Source of the DNA: Lachnospiraceae bacterium UBA5895
Lineage (GTDB): Bacteria > Bacillota > Clostridia > Lachnospirales > Lachnospiraceae
Assembly (NCBI GenBank): GCA_002431915.1
Contig: DJEP01000079.1
Coordinates: 218 to 18,692 of the forward strand
Length of the DNA: 18,475 nucleotides
Reading direction: 5' to 3'
Part shown: piece after piece, positions 6,385 to 14,886 of the stretch
How positions within the stretch are numbered: position 1 is the stretch's first letter
How the letters are laid out: every line of letters begins with the position of its first letter
Notes under the pieces: generated by a model
Databases searched by the model: none
Told to the model about the DNA's origin: nothing
Seen by the model: the letters and a program-made list of their open reading frames with translations, nothing else
Made by a program: the position numbers and the translations under genes

Positions 6385-6430
6385 AACTTGCAACCTCTAA
6401 TCGGTCCGAACACACCGTTCGGGCGCAGAG
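6385..6430. repeat. Flanking repeat U, copy 1 (about 46 bp)
   Basis: This segment is repeated imperfectly at about 6568-6615. Shared parts include AACTT, CCTCTA, CCGG/CGGT, GAACACACCGTTCGG and GCRCAG. The two copies bracket the tandem repeat pair and the tRNA relic, so the patch looks like layered duplication. It holds no credible gene. Confidence 0.6.
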
Positions 6431-6434
6431 GGCT

Positions 6435-6537
6435 CACGAGGTCCAGTGGACCTCGGCTTTGAGCCGACCGGAGCGGAGCGGAGACCCACGAGGTTCGGGG
6501 GACCTCGGCTTTGAGCCGACCGGAGCGGAGCGGAGAC
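6435..6537. repeat. Tandem 51-bp repeat, two copies with conserved hairpins
   Basis: Copies at 6435-6485 and 6487-6537 differ at only 3 positions. Each begins CACGAGGT and holds a hairpin (GAGGTCC with GGACCTC), a second small hairpin (GGCT-TTG-AGCC), and ends with ACCGGAGCGGAGCGGAGAC. In copy 2 the change in the hairpin arm keeps pairing through a G-U wobble. A diverged third copy lies at 17109-17154. Long shadow reading frames through this patch are not genes. Confidence 0.8.
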
Positions 6538-6562
6538 CGCAAGTTCGAGTCTTGTTGCGCAG
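6538..6562 (+). pseudogene. tRNA 3'-end relic (T arm and acceptor fragment)
   Basis: The sequence beginning CGCAAGTTCGAGTCTTGT matches the tRNA-Pro 3' part (6306-6328) at 20 of 23 bases, including a full T stem and loop. No D arm or anticodon arm precedes it; the 51-bp repeat does. It is a fragment, not a functional tRNA. Confidence 0.7.
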
Positions 6563-6567
6563 CATAT

Positions 6568-6615
6568 TCAAACTTACGTCCTCTAGCCGGCATGAACACA
6601 CCGTTCGGTGCACAG
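6568..6615. repeat. Flanking repeat U, copy 2, overlapping the end of the next gene
   Basis: Second copy of the segment at 6385-6430. Read on the minus strand, it supplies the last codons and the stop of the O-antigen-ligase-like gene ending at 6583. Confidence 0.6.
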
Positions 6616-8238
6616 TAAATTTCCTCCAATCCCCATAATCACAAACACCACTGAAATATTCATCACCTGCTGAAAACTAAACATATTATTCACCGTATAC
6701 GCCAGCAAGCATATCCCGCAGGCTCCCACCAGTACCGATTTTTCACCGGCATGGAGAAAATCCCGGATCGCTGAAATCATCATCCCGGCGTAGCTGATCA
6801 ATCCCAGCACTCCCATATCCACCAGAATCGTCAGCCATTCATTGTGTGCATTCGTAAGCCGGCTTCCGCCAAAGCGCTCCTGCACCATCGTCTGCAGTCC
6901 CGTGCTTCCCTCGTTAGATAAAAATGCATACAGGCAGTCCGGTCCCACGCCGAATATTTTATGCAGGAAATCCGCCTCCCAAAAGCATTTGGCGCCTGCC
7001 GCCCAGGTACCTCCTCGGGCGCTTCCCCAGCTGACATTAAATGTCAGCCATTTTGCCACATCCGGGTCTGTGATGTTTGATGTGAAAGCTCCACCCGCTA
7101 AGGTATTCATCAGTGTCAATAACAAAATGAGCACTATAATCACCGGCACCACAATGGCAATTCCGCAATATATTCTATGTAACATTTTCTCCGGATAACT
7201 TATGTTTCTCCGTGCTCTGTGTATCAGGTACAGAATAGTTCCCGACAGGATCGTCATAATTATACTTGCCGCCGAAAACGTCAGTAGATCCGTAATCCCC
7301 TCCATTACCAATTCCTGCGAAAACACATTTATTTTCCGCAATACCCATGTCACCAGACATGCCCCGGAGAACATCGTCATCTCCTGCCAGAACACTTCCA
7401 TCCTCCCGCTGTCTCTCACGGACATCCCGAATAATACGAACATGACCACTGCGAAGGTTACAATACCGCTGCTGCTTCCCTGAGTCGCCAGCGAGGCGAA
7501 TCCGATCGTCACATACACCATCAGCAGCACCTTTTTCCAGCTCATCCTCTCTTCCATCCGCCACAGCAGATACACACCGCCGAACAATATCGTCACCAGA
7601 TAGCCGCAATACCAGTTGATATTCCCTATTGTCGAGATAAATGAGGTATTTATGAACTGCGGATCTATGGGAAACAGGCAGAACTTATTCACATATCCCA
7701 GGGAGAAAACAACCGCGGACACCGGCAGCACCAGCGCCGGGATCCATCTCTTCCACTGCCACATGCGGGAGATCATAAAATACACAATCACCGCTCCCAG
7801 CTGCGTCCACATTCCCATCCGCCAGGACGCTGTTCCCCACAACGCTTCTTCCCGGTAATTGGTAAACAGATACGACAGCAATACCGCGGTCCCATACAAT
7901 GCCGCGAATTTATCCGTACTGCTCAGATCCTTCCACAGTCTCGCCGGAAGCGCCCTGATCCCCGGAAGCTCTTTTGCACGAATCACCGTAATCAGACGAA
8001 AGACTGCCCACAGAACGAATACCGGCAGCAATGCCTTTCCCCCGTAGGTCATAGTCTTTCGGAAAAAATTCTCCTTCTCCGTCCCGATCTGGGCATAGCC
8101 TTTATTATAAAGTGGCAGTACCACCAACACCGCACACATATATGCACTGATCACAATATCACACAAAAAACCATTGAAACTGCAAAGCGTCTCCGCCACA
8201 GATTCCGTTTTCTTTTTTCCGGTCGTATGTTTTGCCAT
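6583..8238 (-). CDS. O-antigen ligase / Wzy-type polysaccharide polymerase family membrane protein
   Basis: A 551-residue protein with about 12 hydrophobic segments and a long loop followed by NAHNEWLTILVDMGVLGLIS. This fits the Wzy_C family, in which a conserved histidine loop precedes a Gly-rich helix. Members join or polymerise lipid-linked glycans at the outer face of the cytoplasmic membrane; in a Gram-positive host the likely substrate is a capsule, exopolysaccharide or wall glycan. ATG at 8238 (MAKHTTGKKK) is chosen because GGAAGG lies 8 nt upstream; in-frame starts at 8259 and 8244 are less well placed. The final residues LLCTERCVHAG are encoded by repeat sequence, so the native C-terminus may have been altered. 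No glycosyltransferase neighbours are visible, so it stands alone. Confidence 0.8.
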   Translation of the reverse strand: MAKHTTGKKKTESVAETLCSFNGFLCDIVISAYMCAVLVVLPLYNKGYAQIGTEKENFFRKTMTYGGKALLPVFVLWAVFRLITVIRAKELPGIRALPARLWKDLSSTDKFAALYGTAVLLSYLFTNYREEALWGTASWRMGMWTQLGAVIVYFMISRMWQWKRWIPALVLPVSAVVFSLGYVNKFCLFPIDPQFINTSFISTIGNINWYCGYLVTILFGGVYLLWRMEERMSWKKVLLMVYVTIGFASLATQGSSSGIVTFAVVMFVLFGMSVRDSGRMEVFWQEMTMFSGACLVTWVLRKINVFSQELVMEGITDLLTFSAASIIMTILSGTILYLIHRARRNISYPEKMLHRIYCGIAIVVPVIIVLILLLTLMNTLAGGAFTSNITDPDVAKWLTFNVSWGSARGGTWAAGAKCFWEADFLHKIFGVGPDCLYAFLSNEGSTGLQTMVQERFGGSRLTNAHNEWLTILVDMGVLGLISYAGMMISAIRDFLHAGEKSVLVGACGICLLAYTVNNMFSFQQVMNISVVFVIMGIGGNLLCTERCVHAG

Positions 8239-8285
8239 AATCATGCCCTTCCAAAGCATCTTTCTGTAATAGAAATATCACTTTC

Positions 8286-8314
8286 ATGATAGCTTTCCGG
8301 ACTTCTTTCGTCAA
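8286..8314 (-). promoter_or_regulatory. Promoter of the O-antigen-ligase-like gene
   Basis: Minus-strand TTGACG (8309-8314), 17-nt spacer and TATCAT (8286-8291), located just after the stop codon of the upstream transporter gene. It gives the ligase-like gene independent transcription. Confidence 0.65.
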
Positions 8315-8321
8315 TCTTTTC

Positions 8322-9404
8322 TCAGGAGCGGTCCTCTCCCTTTTTCTGCCGGTCATACATCCTGGACAGGCTATGATACGTCTCGTAGATCAACACGAAT
8401 CCCAACGGTCCCTTGATGATTCCCCAGACACCGAACAGCCGGATCCCGGCATACAATGACACCAGCACCGCAATGGGAGACACGCCTATTTTCCTGCCGA
8501 TGAGACGGGGCTCCAGTATCTCCCGCAGGAAAATACATACCACATACAATATACCGCAGATAAGTGCCCTGCCGAAGCTCCCTTCAAGCAGCTGCCAGAT
8601 TCCGAGTGGCACCAGCACCACGCCCGTCCCGATAAAAGGCAGTGCATCCAGGATCCCTGCCAGGATTCCCCACAGGATTCCGTGCCTTATCCCCGCAATC
8701 CCCAGTGTCGCCGCTGCCACCAGTGCAATTGTCGTCATGATGATCGCCTGCGCTTTTACAAAAGTGGCAATATACCGGACGATGCCGCAGATCACTTCCA
8801 GCAATACATGGCACGCCTCCTGATCCAACAGCCGGTTCATAATGCCGTCATAGTCCTTCGCTAACAGCACCGACGCAATGAGAAAAGTCACCAGGAATCC
8901 GCCCAGCTCCGTGAACCACCGCACATACTGCATGGACTGCGACAGCATCCCCGGCAGAATATTTTCCTCCAGGGAATCCAGTCCCTCCTGCAGTCTGCCG
9001 CTGACCGTGTCTTCCAGGTACGACGAATCCACGCCGATGATCTCACCCACGCTGCGGCATAGGTTCCGAACTGCCTCCAGCCACTCTTGCTCCCGGACTT
9101 CCATACTCTGAATCCACACCGGCAGACTTCCCAGCAGCCAGGATCCCAACACCCATAGCAGTACGGCTACCAAAACTGTCGCCAGGATCAGAAGCACTAT
9201 GGCACTTAATGGTCTGGGAAAATGCAGTTTGCGGTTCATCCGTTGCATCATCGGTCCAAATATCGTGACAAACAGCATTGCCAGCAGTACCGGTGCCAAC
9301 AGAGGGGTCAGATATTGCAGAAAAAAATAGACTGCTCCCGTTACCGAAAGCAGTACTATCATCTTTTTTCCTATAATGTTTTTACCGAATTCTCCCCAGT
9401 CCAT
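8322..9404 (-). CDS. AI-2E family transporter (YtvI-like)
   Basis: A 360-residue membrane protein with about eight hydrophobic segments. Typical family features are the paired N-terminal helices, a soluble middle region (about 85-170), the GILWGILAGILDALPFIGTG segment and a C-terminal half with EPRLIGRKIGVSP. This is the AI-2E/PerM family; members are linked to quorum-signal export, Na+/H+ exchange or sporulation (YtvI), so the substrate here is unknown. ATG at 9404 is chosen because AAAGGGAG stands just upstream; an upstream alternative start would overlap the preceding gene. It lies 37 bp after the pseudouridine synthase and is probably co-transcribed with it. Confidence 0.88.
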   Translation of the reverse strand: MDWGEFGKNIIGKKMIVLLSVTGAVYFFLQYLTPLLAPVLLAMLFVTIFGPMMQRMNRKLHFPRPLSAIVLLILATVLVAVLLWVLGSWLLGSLPVWIQSMEVREQEWLEAVRNLCRSVGEIIGVDSSYLEDTVSGRLQEGLDSLEENILPGMLSQSMQYVRWFTELGGFLVTFLIASVLLAKDYDGIMNRLLDQEACHVLLEVICGIVRYIATFVKAQAIIMTTIALVAAATLGIAGIRHGILWGILAGILDALPFIGTGVVLVPLGIWQLLEGSFGRALICGILYVVCIFLREILEPRLIGRKIGVSPIAVLVSLYAGIRLFGVWGIIKGPLGFVLIYETYHSLSRMYDRQKKGEDRS

Positions 9405-9441
9405 TCTGCACACTCCCTTTTTGGGATTAGTGTGTGCCGGA

Positions 9442-10185
9442 TCAGATTTTTCTATCCTCTCCAAATTGCTCCATGGGGAACAGGGAAAATGCCGGATTCT
9501 GCGGCTTCACCCGGAATGACATCTTTTTGCCGGAAATGGGATGGCAAAATCCCAAAAAATATGCGCAAAGTGCCACTCCGCGATAAGACTCGTTTCCCAC
9601 AGTAACGCCCGCCGTGGCATTCCCATATTTAGTATCTCCCAACAGGGGCCATCCGGCATGGGCAAACTGCACTCGGATCTGGTGAAATCGCCCGGTCTCA
9701 ATGTAGATATCCGCCAGCGACAGCAGCATAGGCTGCTCCATTTTCTCCAAAATGCGATAGTGCAGTTTTGCGATCTTTGCATCCGGAAAATTCTTCTCTC
9801 TGCCGGTGACTGCCACTGCCACATTACCTTCTTTCCGCAGATAATCCACAAGCTCCCCTTCCGAAGCATCAGGATATCCACAGAGTACCGCATAATACTG
9901 TTTATTCAATATGCCCGCCGACAGTTGCCTCGTCAGAGCCGCTGCCGCCTTTTTCTCTTTGGCGAATACCAGCACGCCCTCCACCGGCTGATCCAGTCTG
10001 TGGACTATGCCAAGATACGGCTCTTTTCCCGCCCCCAGTCTCCCCGTGTCGGGAAGCTTCGCCAGATGCGATTTCAACTCGCTGACCACATCTGCCTGTC
10101 CGATCCGGGCAGACTGTACTGCCAGTTCCGACGGTTTGCGGATCACCAGTATGCTGTTGTCTTCGTATAAAATTTCTGTTCTCAT
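9442..10185 (-). CDS. RluA-family RNA pseudouridine synthase
   Basis: A 247-residue enzyme predicted to isomerise uridine to pseudouridine in rRNA or tRNA. HRLDQPVEGVLVFAK begins at residue 62, with catalytic Asp65. ETGRFHQIRVQFAHAGWPLLGD matches the conserved RxHQIRxH-type segment with Gln in place of the second His, and KYG and LCAYFLGF.HP follow as usual. The protein lacks an N-terminal S4 domain, and its length fits the short RluA/RluC-like group, so the specific target is not assignable. ATG at 10185 stands 8 nt after AAGGA. It begins 27 bp after the RsmF-like gene, forming an RNA-modification operon. Confidence 0.92.
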   Translation of the reverse strand: MRTEILYEDNSILVIRKPSELAVQSARIGQADVVSELKSHLAKLPDTGRLGAGKEPYLGIVHRLDQPVEGVLVFAKEKKAAAALTRQLSAGILNKQYYAVLCGYPDASEGELVDYLRKEGNVAVAVTGREKNFPDAKIAKLHYRILEKMEQPMLLSLADIYIETGRFHQIRVQFAHAGWPLLGDTKYGNATAGVTVGNESYRGVALCAYFLGFCHPISGKKMSFRVKPQNPAFSLFPMEQFGEDRKI

Positions 10186-10212
10186 CTGAAATGTCCTTAT
10201 TGTCGTGATCCG

Positions 10213-11640
10213 TTATCCTTTCCGCAGACCTTTGGGGTAGTGATTTTTCATGATGCCGCCTGCCAGTTTCCCCCAGCCGAGGCTGATGCCGTCCACACAG
10301 ATCAGATACCACCCCTTCTCGCCTTCCACGGGAAAAGTCTGTCCTTTCAGGTAAGCTGCGGCTTCCTCTACAGACAGATTCCACACGTGCTTCACATCTT
10401 CCGGACGCAGTGCCAGCGCTAACGCATGCGCCGGTTCAAAACGGTTCTTTTTCAAAGTGCCCAGATGAAGTCCCGGACGTAATACTTTCAGACCTTTCAC
10501 CCCGGGCATTCTCTCCGGCATGAGGTACAGATTATCGCCGAATGCCAGGAAACCTTCTCCTGCAATGCACAGCCCTGCTTTAGCAATCTGCTTCTCCGAA
10601 AAAGTCTCTTTTGCGAAGTTAAAATACTCCGCCCAGTCCTTTGTCAGATTCTTTGTGGGAATTCCCTTCTCCAATCCGGTAGCGCTCACCGGCTGATAGC
10701 CTTCCGGAAGTTCTCCCTTTTTCTGCAATACTGTGGCATAATGTCCCTCACCCCGTAACTTATGGGGCCACAGGCGCAAGGTTCCTGTGATGCCGGATGC
10801 CGGATTTTCTACACACCCGGGAATGCCATCACAGCCTTCCGGGATCCCCAGTTTCGCTTTATCAATAGGAATGATCTCGAATTCCTCATGTCTTGTCAGG
10901 AAACGGCTGATGCTGCCCTCATTTTCCGCAGGGGCAAAGGTGCAGGTAGAATACACCAGTCTGCCGCCGGGAACTAACATCCGCGCCGCACAGTCCAGGA
11001 TTCCGTCCTGCCTGTCCGCGCAGAGCTGCACATTTTCCGGACTCCATTCCTCGCATACTGCCTCATTTTTACGGAACATTCCCTCTCCGGAACAGGGCGC
11101 ATCCACCAGAATACAGTCAAAATATTCCTCGAAGACATCTGCCAGATGCTCCGGTGTCTCATTCAACACGCAGGCATTACGGATTCCCATGCGCTCCACG
11201 TTCTCCGACAGGATTTTCGCTCTGACCGGATGGATCTCGTTGGTCACGAGCAGCCCTTCACCTCTCATGGCCGATGCAATCTGTGTACTTTTTCCTCCGG
11301 GTGCCGCACACAGATCCAGAATCCGCTCTCCGGGCTGTGGTGACAGTAGTGTCACCGGTGCCATGGCACTGGGCTCCTGGATATAATAAAGCCCCGCTTC
11401 ATGCCATGGATGCTTTCCCGGCTGATCCTCTTTGGTATAGTAATATCCGTTCTCCGCCCAGGGAACCGGCTGCAAATGAAAAGTCTGCTTTACTTTTTCC
11501 GTTATGACAGGCATGTCATCCTCTTTTAACGGATTCAGACGCAGTGCCTGATATTTTTCATGATCAAAACTCGCCAGGAACTCCTCGTATTCCGGTCCCA
11601 GAAGTCCCTGCATTCTCTCTGTAAATGACAGCGGCAGCAT
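10213..11640 (-). CDS. rsmF: RsmF-like 16S rRNA (cytosine-5)-methyltransferase (NOL1/NOP2/Sun family)
   Basis: A 475-residue SAM-dependent RNA m5C methyltransferase. The catalytic core has DLCAAPGGKS (109-118), VDAPCSGEGMFRK with Cys183, and VYSTCTFAPAENE with Cys233; these two cysteines release the product and attack the base. The C-terminal 170 residues form the PUA-like RNA-binding part found in RsmF/YebU homologs, and total length matches them. The exact 16S position is inferred from the family. ATG at 11640 follows GGAGG at 6 nt, so the longer upstream frame is rejected. It leads the cluster with the pseudouridine synthase and the AI-2E transporter. Confidence 0.92.
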   Translation of the reverse strand: MLPLSFTERMQGLLGPEYEEFLASFDHEKYQALRLNPLKEDDMPVITEKVKQTFHLQPVPWAENGYYYTKEDQPGKHPWHEAGLYYIQEPSAMAPVTLLSPQPGERILDLCAAPGGKSTQIASAMRGEGLLVTNEIHPVRAKILSENVERMGIRNACVLNETPEHLADVFEEYFDCILVDAPCSGEGMFRKNEAVCEEWSPENVQLCADRQDGILDCAARMLVPGGRLVYSTCTFAPAENEGSISRFLTRHEEFEIIPIDKAKLGIPEGCDGIPGCVENPASGITGTLRLWPHKLRGEGHYATVLQKKGELPEGYQPVSATGLEKGIPTKNLTKDWAEYFNFAKETFSEKQIAKAGLCIAGEGFLAFGDNLYLMPERMPGVKGLKVLRPGLHLGTLKKNRFEPAHALALALRPEDVKHVWNLSVEEAAAYLKGQTFPVEGEKGWYLICVDGISLGWGKLAGGIMKNHYPKGLRKG

Positions 11641-11686
11641 AGGTTTCCTCCATCTCTGTCCTCTATTCCGAAATCGGTTCCCATTA

Positions 11687-11715
11687 ACTGTATCACAGGT
11701 CCTATCCGCGGGCAA
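11687..11715 (-). promoter_or_regulatory. Promoter of the rsmF cluster
   Basis: Minus-strand TTGCCC (11710-11715), 17-nt spacer and TACAGT (11687-11692), giving a leader of about 40 nt before the GGAGG of rsmF. The -10 is imperfect. Confidence 0.45.
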
Positions 11716-11722
11716 TCATTTC

Positions 11723-11751
11723 TTGCCAACCGACGTCAGCACAACTATAAT
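11723..11751 (+). promoter_or_regulatory. Promoter of the GH5 gene
   Basis: Plus-strand TTGCCA (11723-11728), 17-nt spacer and a perfect TATAAT (11746-11751). Transcription would start near 11758, giving a leader of about 70 nt that is AT-rich and shows no clear riboswitch. Confidence 0.7.
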
Positions 11752-11828
11752 ATTTCTTGTAAGTGCTCGTAAGTAACCTAACAACTCCTTTTATTTTTAA
11801 CATTTATTTTAATAAGAAAAGAGGTATT

Positions 11829-12995
11829 ATGTCTATTTTCAAGAAAACACTAAGCTGTGCCGTACTGGCGGCTCTCGGCACCTGTGCCCTCGCCGGATGC
11901 GGCAGGCAGGATGCTGCAAATGAGGCAGCTGCATCCTCCGAGGCAGCTGCTGCCATCGCAGAATCCATCGCCGAAAGTACTGCTGCAACCGAACAGGCAA
12001 CCATCCCCGAAACATCCGAGACGCAGCCTGCGGAGCCCGAAACTGCTGCTTCCGAAGCGTCCTCCGTGGATGCTTCCACCCCCTACGGACAGCACGGCGC
12101 CCTCCATGTGGAAAACGGGAAGCTGACGGACGAAAACGGCAACACTGTCCATCTCTACGGTATGTCCACCCACGGCATTGCCTGGTTCCCCCAGTATATT
12201 AATTATAATTCCTTCCGTACCCTGCGGGACGACTGGAATACCAATTGTATCCGTCTCGCCATGTACACGGCGGAATACGGCGGTTATTGTGCCGGCGGAG
12301 ATAAGGAACAGCTGAAGCAACTGGTAAAAGACGGTGTATCCTACGCCACAGAGCTTGGAATGTACGTGATTGTAGACTGGCATATTTTAAGTGACTGTGA
12401 CCCGAATCAGAACAAAGATGAGGCGATCGCCTTTTTCCGGGAAATGTCGGAAGCTTTTGCCGACAACGACAATGTGCTCTATGAGATCTGTAATGAGCCC
12501 AACGGCGGTACCTCCTGGGACAGCATCAAGTCCTACGCCGAGGAAGTCATCCCGGTGATCCGGGAGCAGAAGCCGGACGCTGTGATCCTCGTGGGAACCC
12601 CTACCTGGAGCCAGGAAATCGACAAAGCTGCCGCTTCCCCGCTTACTTTTGACAATGTAATGTATACCCTGCATTTTTACGCAGGCACCCACAAAGACGA
12701 CCTGCGAAACCGCTTAGAGACCTGCGCGCAGAACGGTCTTCCGGTCTTCGTCAGCGAATTCGGTATGTGCGACGCTTCCGGCAATGGTGCCAATGACTTT
12801 GATTCCACTACCAAATGGCTGGATCTGCTGAACAAATATCAGATCAGCTTCTGTTGCTGGAATCTGGCGAACAAGGACGAAAGCAGCAGCGTCTTCAAGG
12901 CTGCCAGCACGACTCTCTCCGACTGGACCGACGTGGATTTCAATGAATCCGGACGCTGGATCCGTGACTACTTCCGCGGGATGCCGCAGAAATAG
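11829..12995 (+). CDS. Secreted GH5-family cellulase (endoglucanase-like) lipoprotein
   Basis: A 388-residue protein. A lipoprotein signal peptide (MSIFKK, hydrophobic core, lipobox LAGC with Cys24) is followed by a linker rich in Ala, Glu, Ser and Thr (25-85) and a GH5 catalytic domain. The proton donor Glu223 lies in EICNEPNG, His282 in LHFYAG, and the nucleophile Glu310 in FVSEFG. The motif set matches endo-1,4-beta-glucanases of GH5; mannan or other beta-glucan substrates remain possible. It should be anchored on the outer face of the membrane. ATG at 11829 is chosen over an upstream in-frame start because AAGAGGT lies just before it and the signal peptide then starts correctly. No carbohydrate-binding module is visible. 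It is convergent with the next gene, 12 bp apart, with no obvious terminator between them. Confidence 0.92.
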   Translation: MSIFKKTLSCAVLAALGTCALAGCGRQDAANEAAASSEAAAAIAESIAESTAATEQATIPETSETQPAEPETAASEASSVDASTPYGQHGALHVENGKLTDENGNTVHLYGMSTHGIAWFPQYINYNSFRTLRDDWNTNCIRLAMYTAEYGGYCAGGDKEQLKQLVKDGVSYATELGMYVIVDWHILSDCDPNQNKDEAIAFFREMSEAFADNDNVLYEICNEPNGGTSWDSIKSYAEEVIPVIREQKPDAVILVGTPTWSQEIDKAAASPLTFDNVMYTLHFYAGTHKDDLRNRLETCAQNGLPVFVSEFGMCDASGNGANDFDSTTKWLDLLNKYQISFCCWNLANKDESSSVFKAASTTLSDWTDVDFNESGRWIRDYFRGMPQK

Positions 12996-13007
12996 TCGCG
13001 CACCACC

Positions 13008-13568
13008 TTACAGTAATTCTTCGTCATAGACTGCCCTGCCGCCACCGATGAATTTCGGTCTGGTACGGGCGCATACCACATGGGCGTCTCCGATCTGTCC
13101 GGTCCGGAGACGCACCGGTACTGCCACATCTCTCAGATGCATTCCAATCAACGTATCTCCGATATCCATTCCCGCTGCCGCCTGAATATGCTCCACTGCC
13201 ACCGGACGTTCAAATGCCTTATACGCTGCCATAGCAAAGGATCCGCCTGCCTTGGGCTGGGGAACCACATTGACCATAGGATATCCGTATTTTACTGCAG
13301 CCTCTTTTTCCAGGATCAGTGCGCGGTTCAGGTGCTCACAGCACTGGGCTGCCAGATACACGCCCGCTTCCTGCGTCGCCTGATAGATTCCTCCGAAGAC
13401 CACTTCTGCCAGCTCCGGGCTGGAATAGGTTCCGATGGATGCGCCGCCCACCTCGCTGGTGGAACATCCTACCACGAACAGATCTTCCTCCTCAAGCTTT
13501 GCCTTCTCCAAAATCTCCTTGGCTGCGGAATAAGCCTCTTCCGCAATAATTGTCATATCTTCTGTCAT
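13008..13568 (-). CDS. YwlG/DUF436 family protein (UPF0340)
   Basis: A 186-residue protein of the widespread Firmicutes family TIGR01440/DUF436. Recognisable segments are VVGCSTSEVGGASIGTYSSP, AAQCCEHLNRALILE, VNVVPQPKAGGSFA and the C-terminal ARTRPKFIGGGRAVYDEELL. The function is not established; two conserved Cys regions and Gly-rich loops suggest a cytosolic enzyme. ATG at 13568 follows GGGAGG at 8 nt. It lies 75 bp downstream of the permease gene on the same strand and may be co-transcribed. Confidence 0.92.
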   Translation of the reverse strand: MTEDMTIIAEEAYSAAKEILEKAKLEEEDLFVVGCSTSEVGGASIGTYSSPELAEVVFGGIYQATQEAGVYLAAQCCEHLNRALILEKEAAVKYGYPMVNVVPQPKAGGSFAMAAYKAFERPVAVEHIQAAAGMDIGDTLIGMHLRDVAVPVRLRTGQIGDAHVVCARTRPKFIGGGRAVYDEELL

Positions 13569-13643
13569 GGCGAATACCTCCCAGATTTTTTTATAGTTTT
13601 TGCCATCCTTTCTGCCTTTTCCGGCAGACAGTCTGTTTTGCAG

Positions 13644-14801
13644 CTACAACAAACCATTCACCAGCACTAATATCACCAGAAAACCAATATTGACCAACGT
13701 AAACCATCCGAAATATCTTTTTTTCTCTCCCGGGATCTGTCTGACCACCTGTTTATAAGAAATCAGACTGGCCATGGATGCAATCAGCGTTCCCAAGCCT
13801 CCTAGATTCGTTCCCACGATCAGAGCCTTTATATTTTCCGTAAAACCGGACAGCAACAGCGCCGCCGGCACATTGCTGATCACCTGGCTGACGACCACCG
13901 CCGTCAGGACTTCTCTGCCTCCGATGATTTTCTGTAAAAAGGCACAAAAGGCAGGCATTCTTCCCATATTTCCTATGAAAATGAAAAATCCCACGAAGGT
14001 CAGCAGCAGCGAATAATCTACTCTGCCTATCGTACTGCGGTCCAGAATGCAGACCGTCAGCACAACAATACAAAATGTCACCGGATAAGGAATCACATGT
14101 GCGACTGTCACCAGACACAGCAAAAAAAACAACAGATAAAATACGGGCAGATATCTCCGCCAGCCTCCCTTTTCCTGTCCGATATCCTCTTCCTGTAACG
14201 CCCCTGCCACATCTCTGACCGCAATGTCGCAGTGTTTTGCCGCAACCGCCGTACAGATAATCAAAAGAAGCAGTGACACCGCGGAATACGGCAGCATCAG
14301 CAGGATAAATGCGCCCGGAGACACCTGAATTTTCCCATAAAGATACAGGTTCTGCGGATTGCCGATAGGTGTCAGCATACTTCCCAGGTTCGCCGCAATC
14401 GTCTGCAATACAATCACCGGGACTGCCAGCTTCCGGACTGCTTCTTCTCCGGACAGACGAAGTACCGTAAAGGTAAAAGGTACAAACGTAATCAGCGCCA
14501 CATCATTCGTGATGAGCATACTGAAAAAGAAACACATAAGTACCAGCACTTCTGCCAGTGCAATCACATTGTGGGTATGCTGCAATAATATCTTGGCAAT
14601 CCTGTGAAAAATGCCCTGCTTCTGCAATCCTGCCATCACGGTCATCAGGCAGAATAAAATCGCCAGCGTCCGAAAATCAATATATCCGATATATTCTCTG
14701 TCCGGCGGGACCATCACCGCTGACAATACTGCCAGCACCATTGCCGCCGTCAGAACTGTCTCTTTTTTTATAAATTCTACGATTTTCTTCTGTATTTCCA
14801 T
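13644..14801 (-). CDS. SLC13/ArsB-type anion permease
   Basis: A 385-residue integral membrane protein with roughly ten to eleven hydrophobic segments. Family signatures are LITNDVALITFVPF (about 95-110) and GSMLTPIGNPQNLYLYG, with a second-half counterpart SNVPAALLLSGF and GTNLGGLGTLIASMASLISYK. This pseudo-repeat is typical of the ion transporter superfamily containing SLC13, CitM and ArsB. The substrate could be a dicarboxylate, citrate, sulfate or arsenite; no ars regulator is adjacent, so arsenite is not favoured. A ribosome binding site (AAAGGAAG / GGGA) lies just before ATG 14801. It is divergent from the YtaF-like gene. Confidence 0.88.
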   Translation of the reverse strand: MEIQKKIVEFIKKETVLTAAMVLAVLSAVMVPPDREYIGYIDFRTLAILFCLMTVMAGLQKQGIFHRIAKILLQHTHNVIALAEVLVLMCFFFSMLITNDVALITFVPFTFTVLRLSGEEAVRKLAVPVIVLQTIAANLGSMLTPIGNPQNLYLYGKIQVSPGAFILLMLPYSAVSLLLLIICTAVAAKHCDIAVRDVAGALQEEDIGQEKGGWRRYLPVFYLLFFLLCLVTVAHVIPYPVTFCIVVLTVCILDRSTIGRVDYSLLLTFVGFFIFIGNMGRMPAFCAFLQKIIGGREVLTAVVVSQVISNVPAALLLSGFTENIKALIVGTNLGGLGTLIASMASLISYKQVVRQIPGEKKRYFGWFTLVNIGFLVILVLVNGLL

Positions 14802-14886
14802 CTTCCTTTGTCCCTTTGCACCCTATCTCACAAAAAATTTTTATAGGAATATAGTAAAATTAAGAATATTTTCTACGGAGCATCCT

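Noticed and set aside
6435..6537. CRISPR array
   Set aside because: Two 51-bp units are directly adjacent with no spacers, and there are no cas genes.
6381..6629. 82-codon minus-strand frame through the repeats
   Set aside because: Its sequence is just a translation of tandem repeats and tRNA debris (SPLRSGRLKAEVP-like), a known style of phantom protein.
13569..13643. Terminator between the permease and DUF436 genes
   Set aside because: The only hairpin (TCTGCC/GGCAGA) is short and not followed by a T-run on the minus strand.
14611..14886. Longer N-terminus for the YtaF-like protein
   Set aside because: This part is antisense to the permease gene, while a ribosome binding site and signature-bearing N-terminus begin at 14887.
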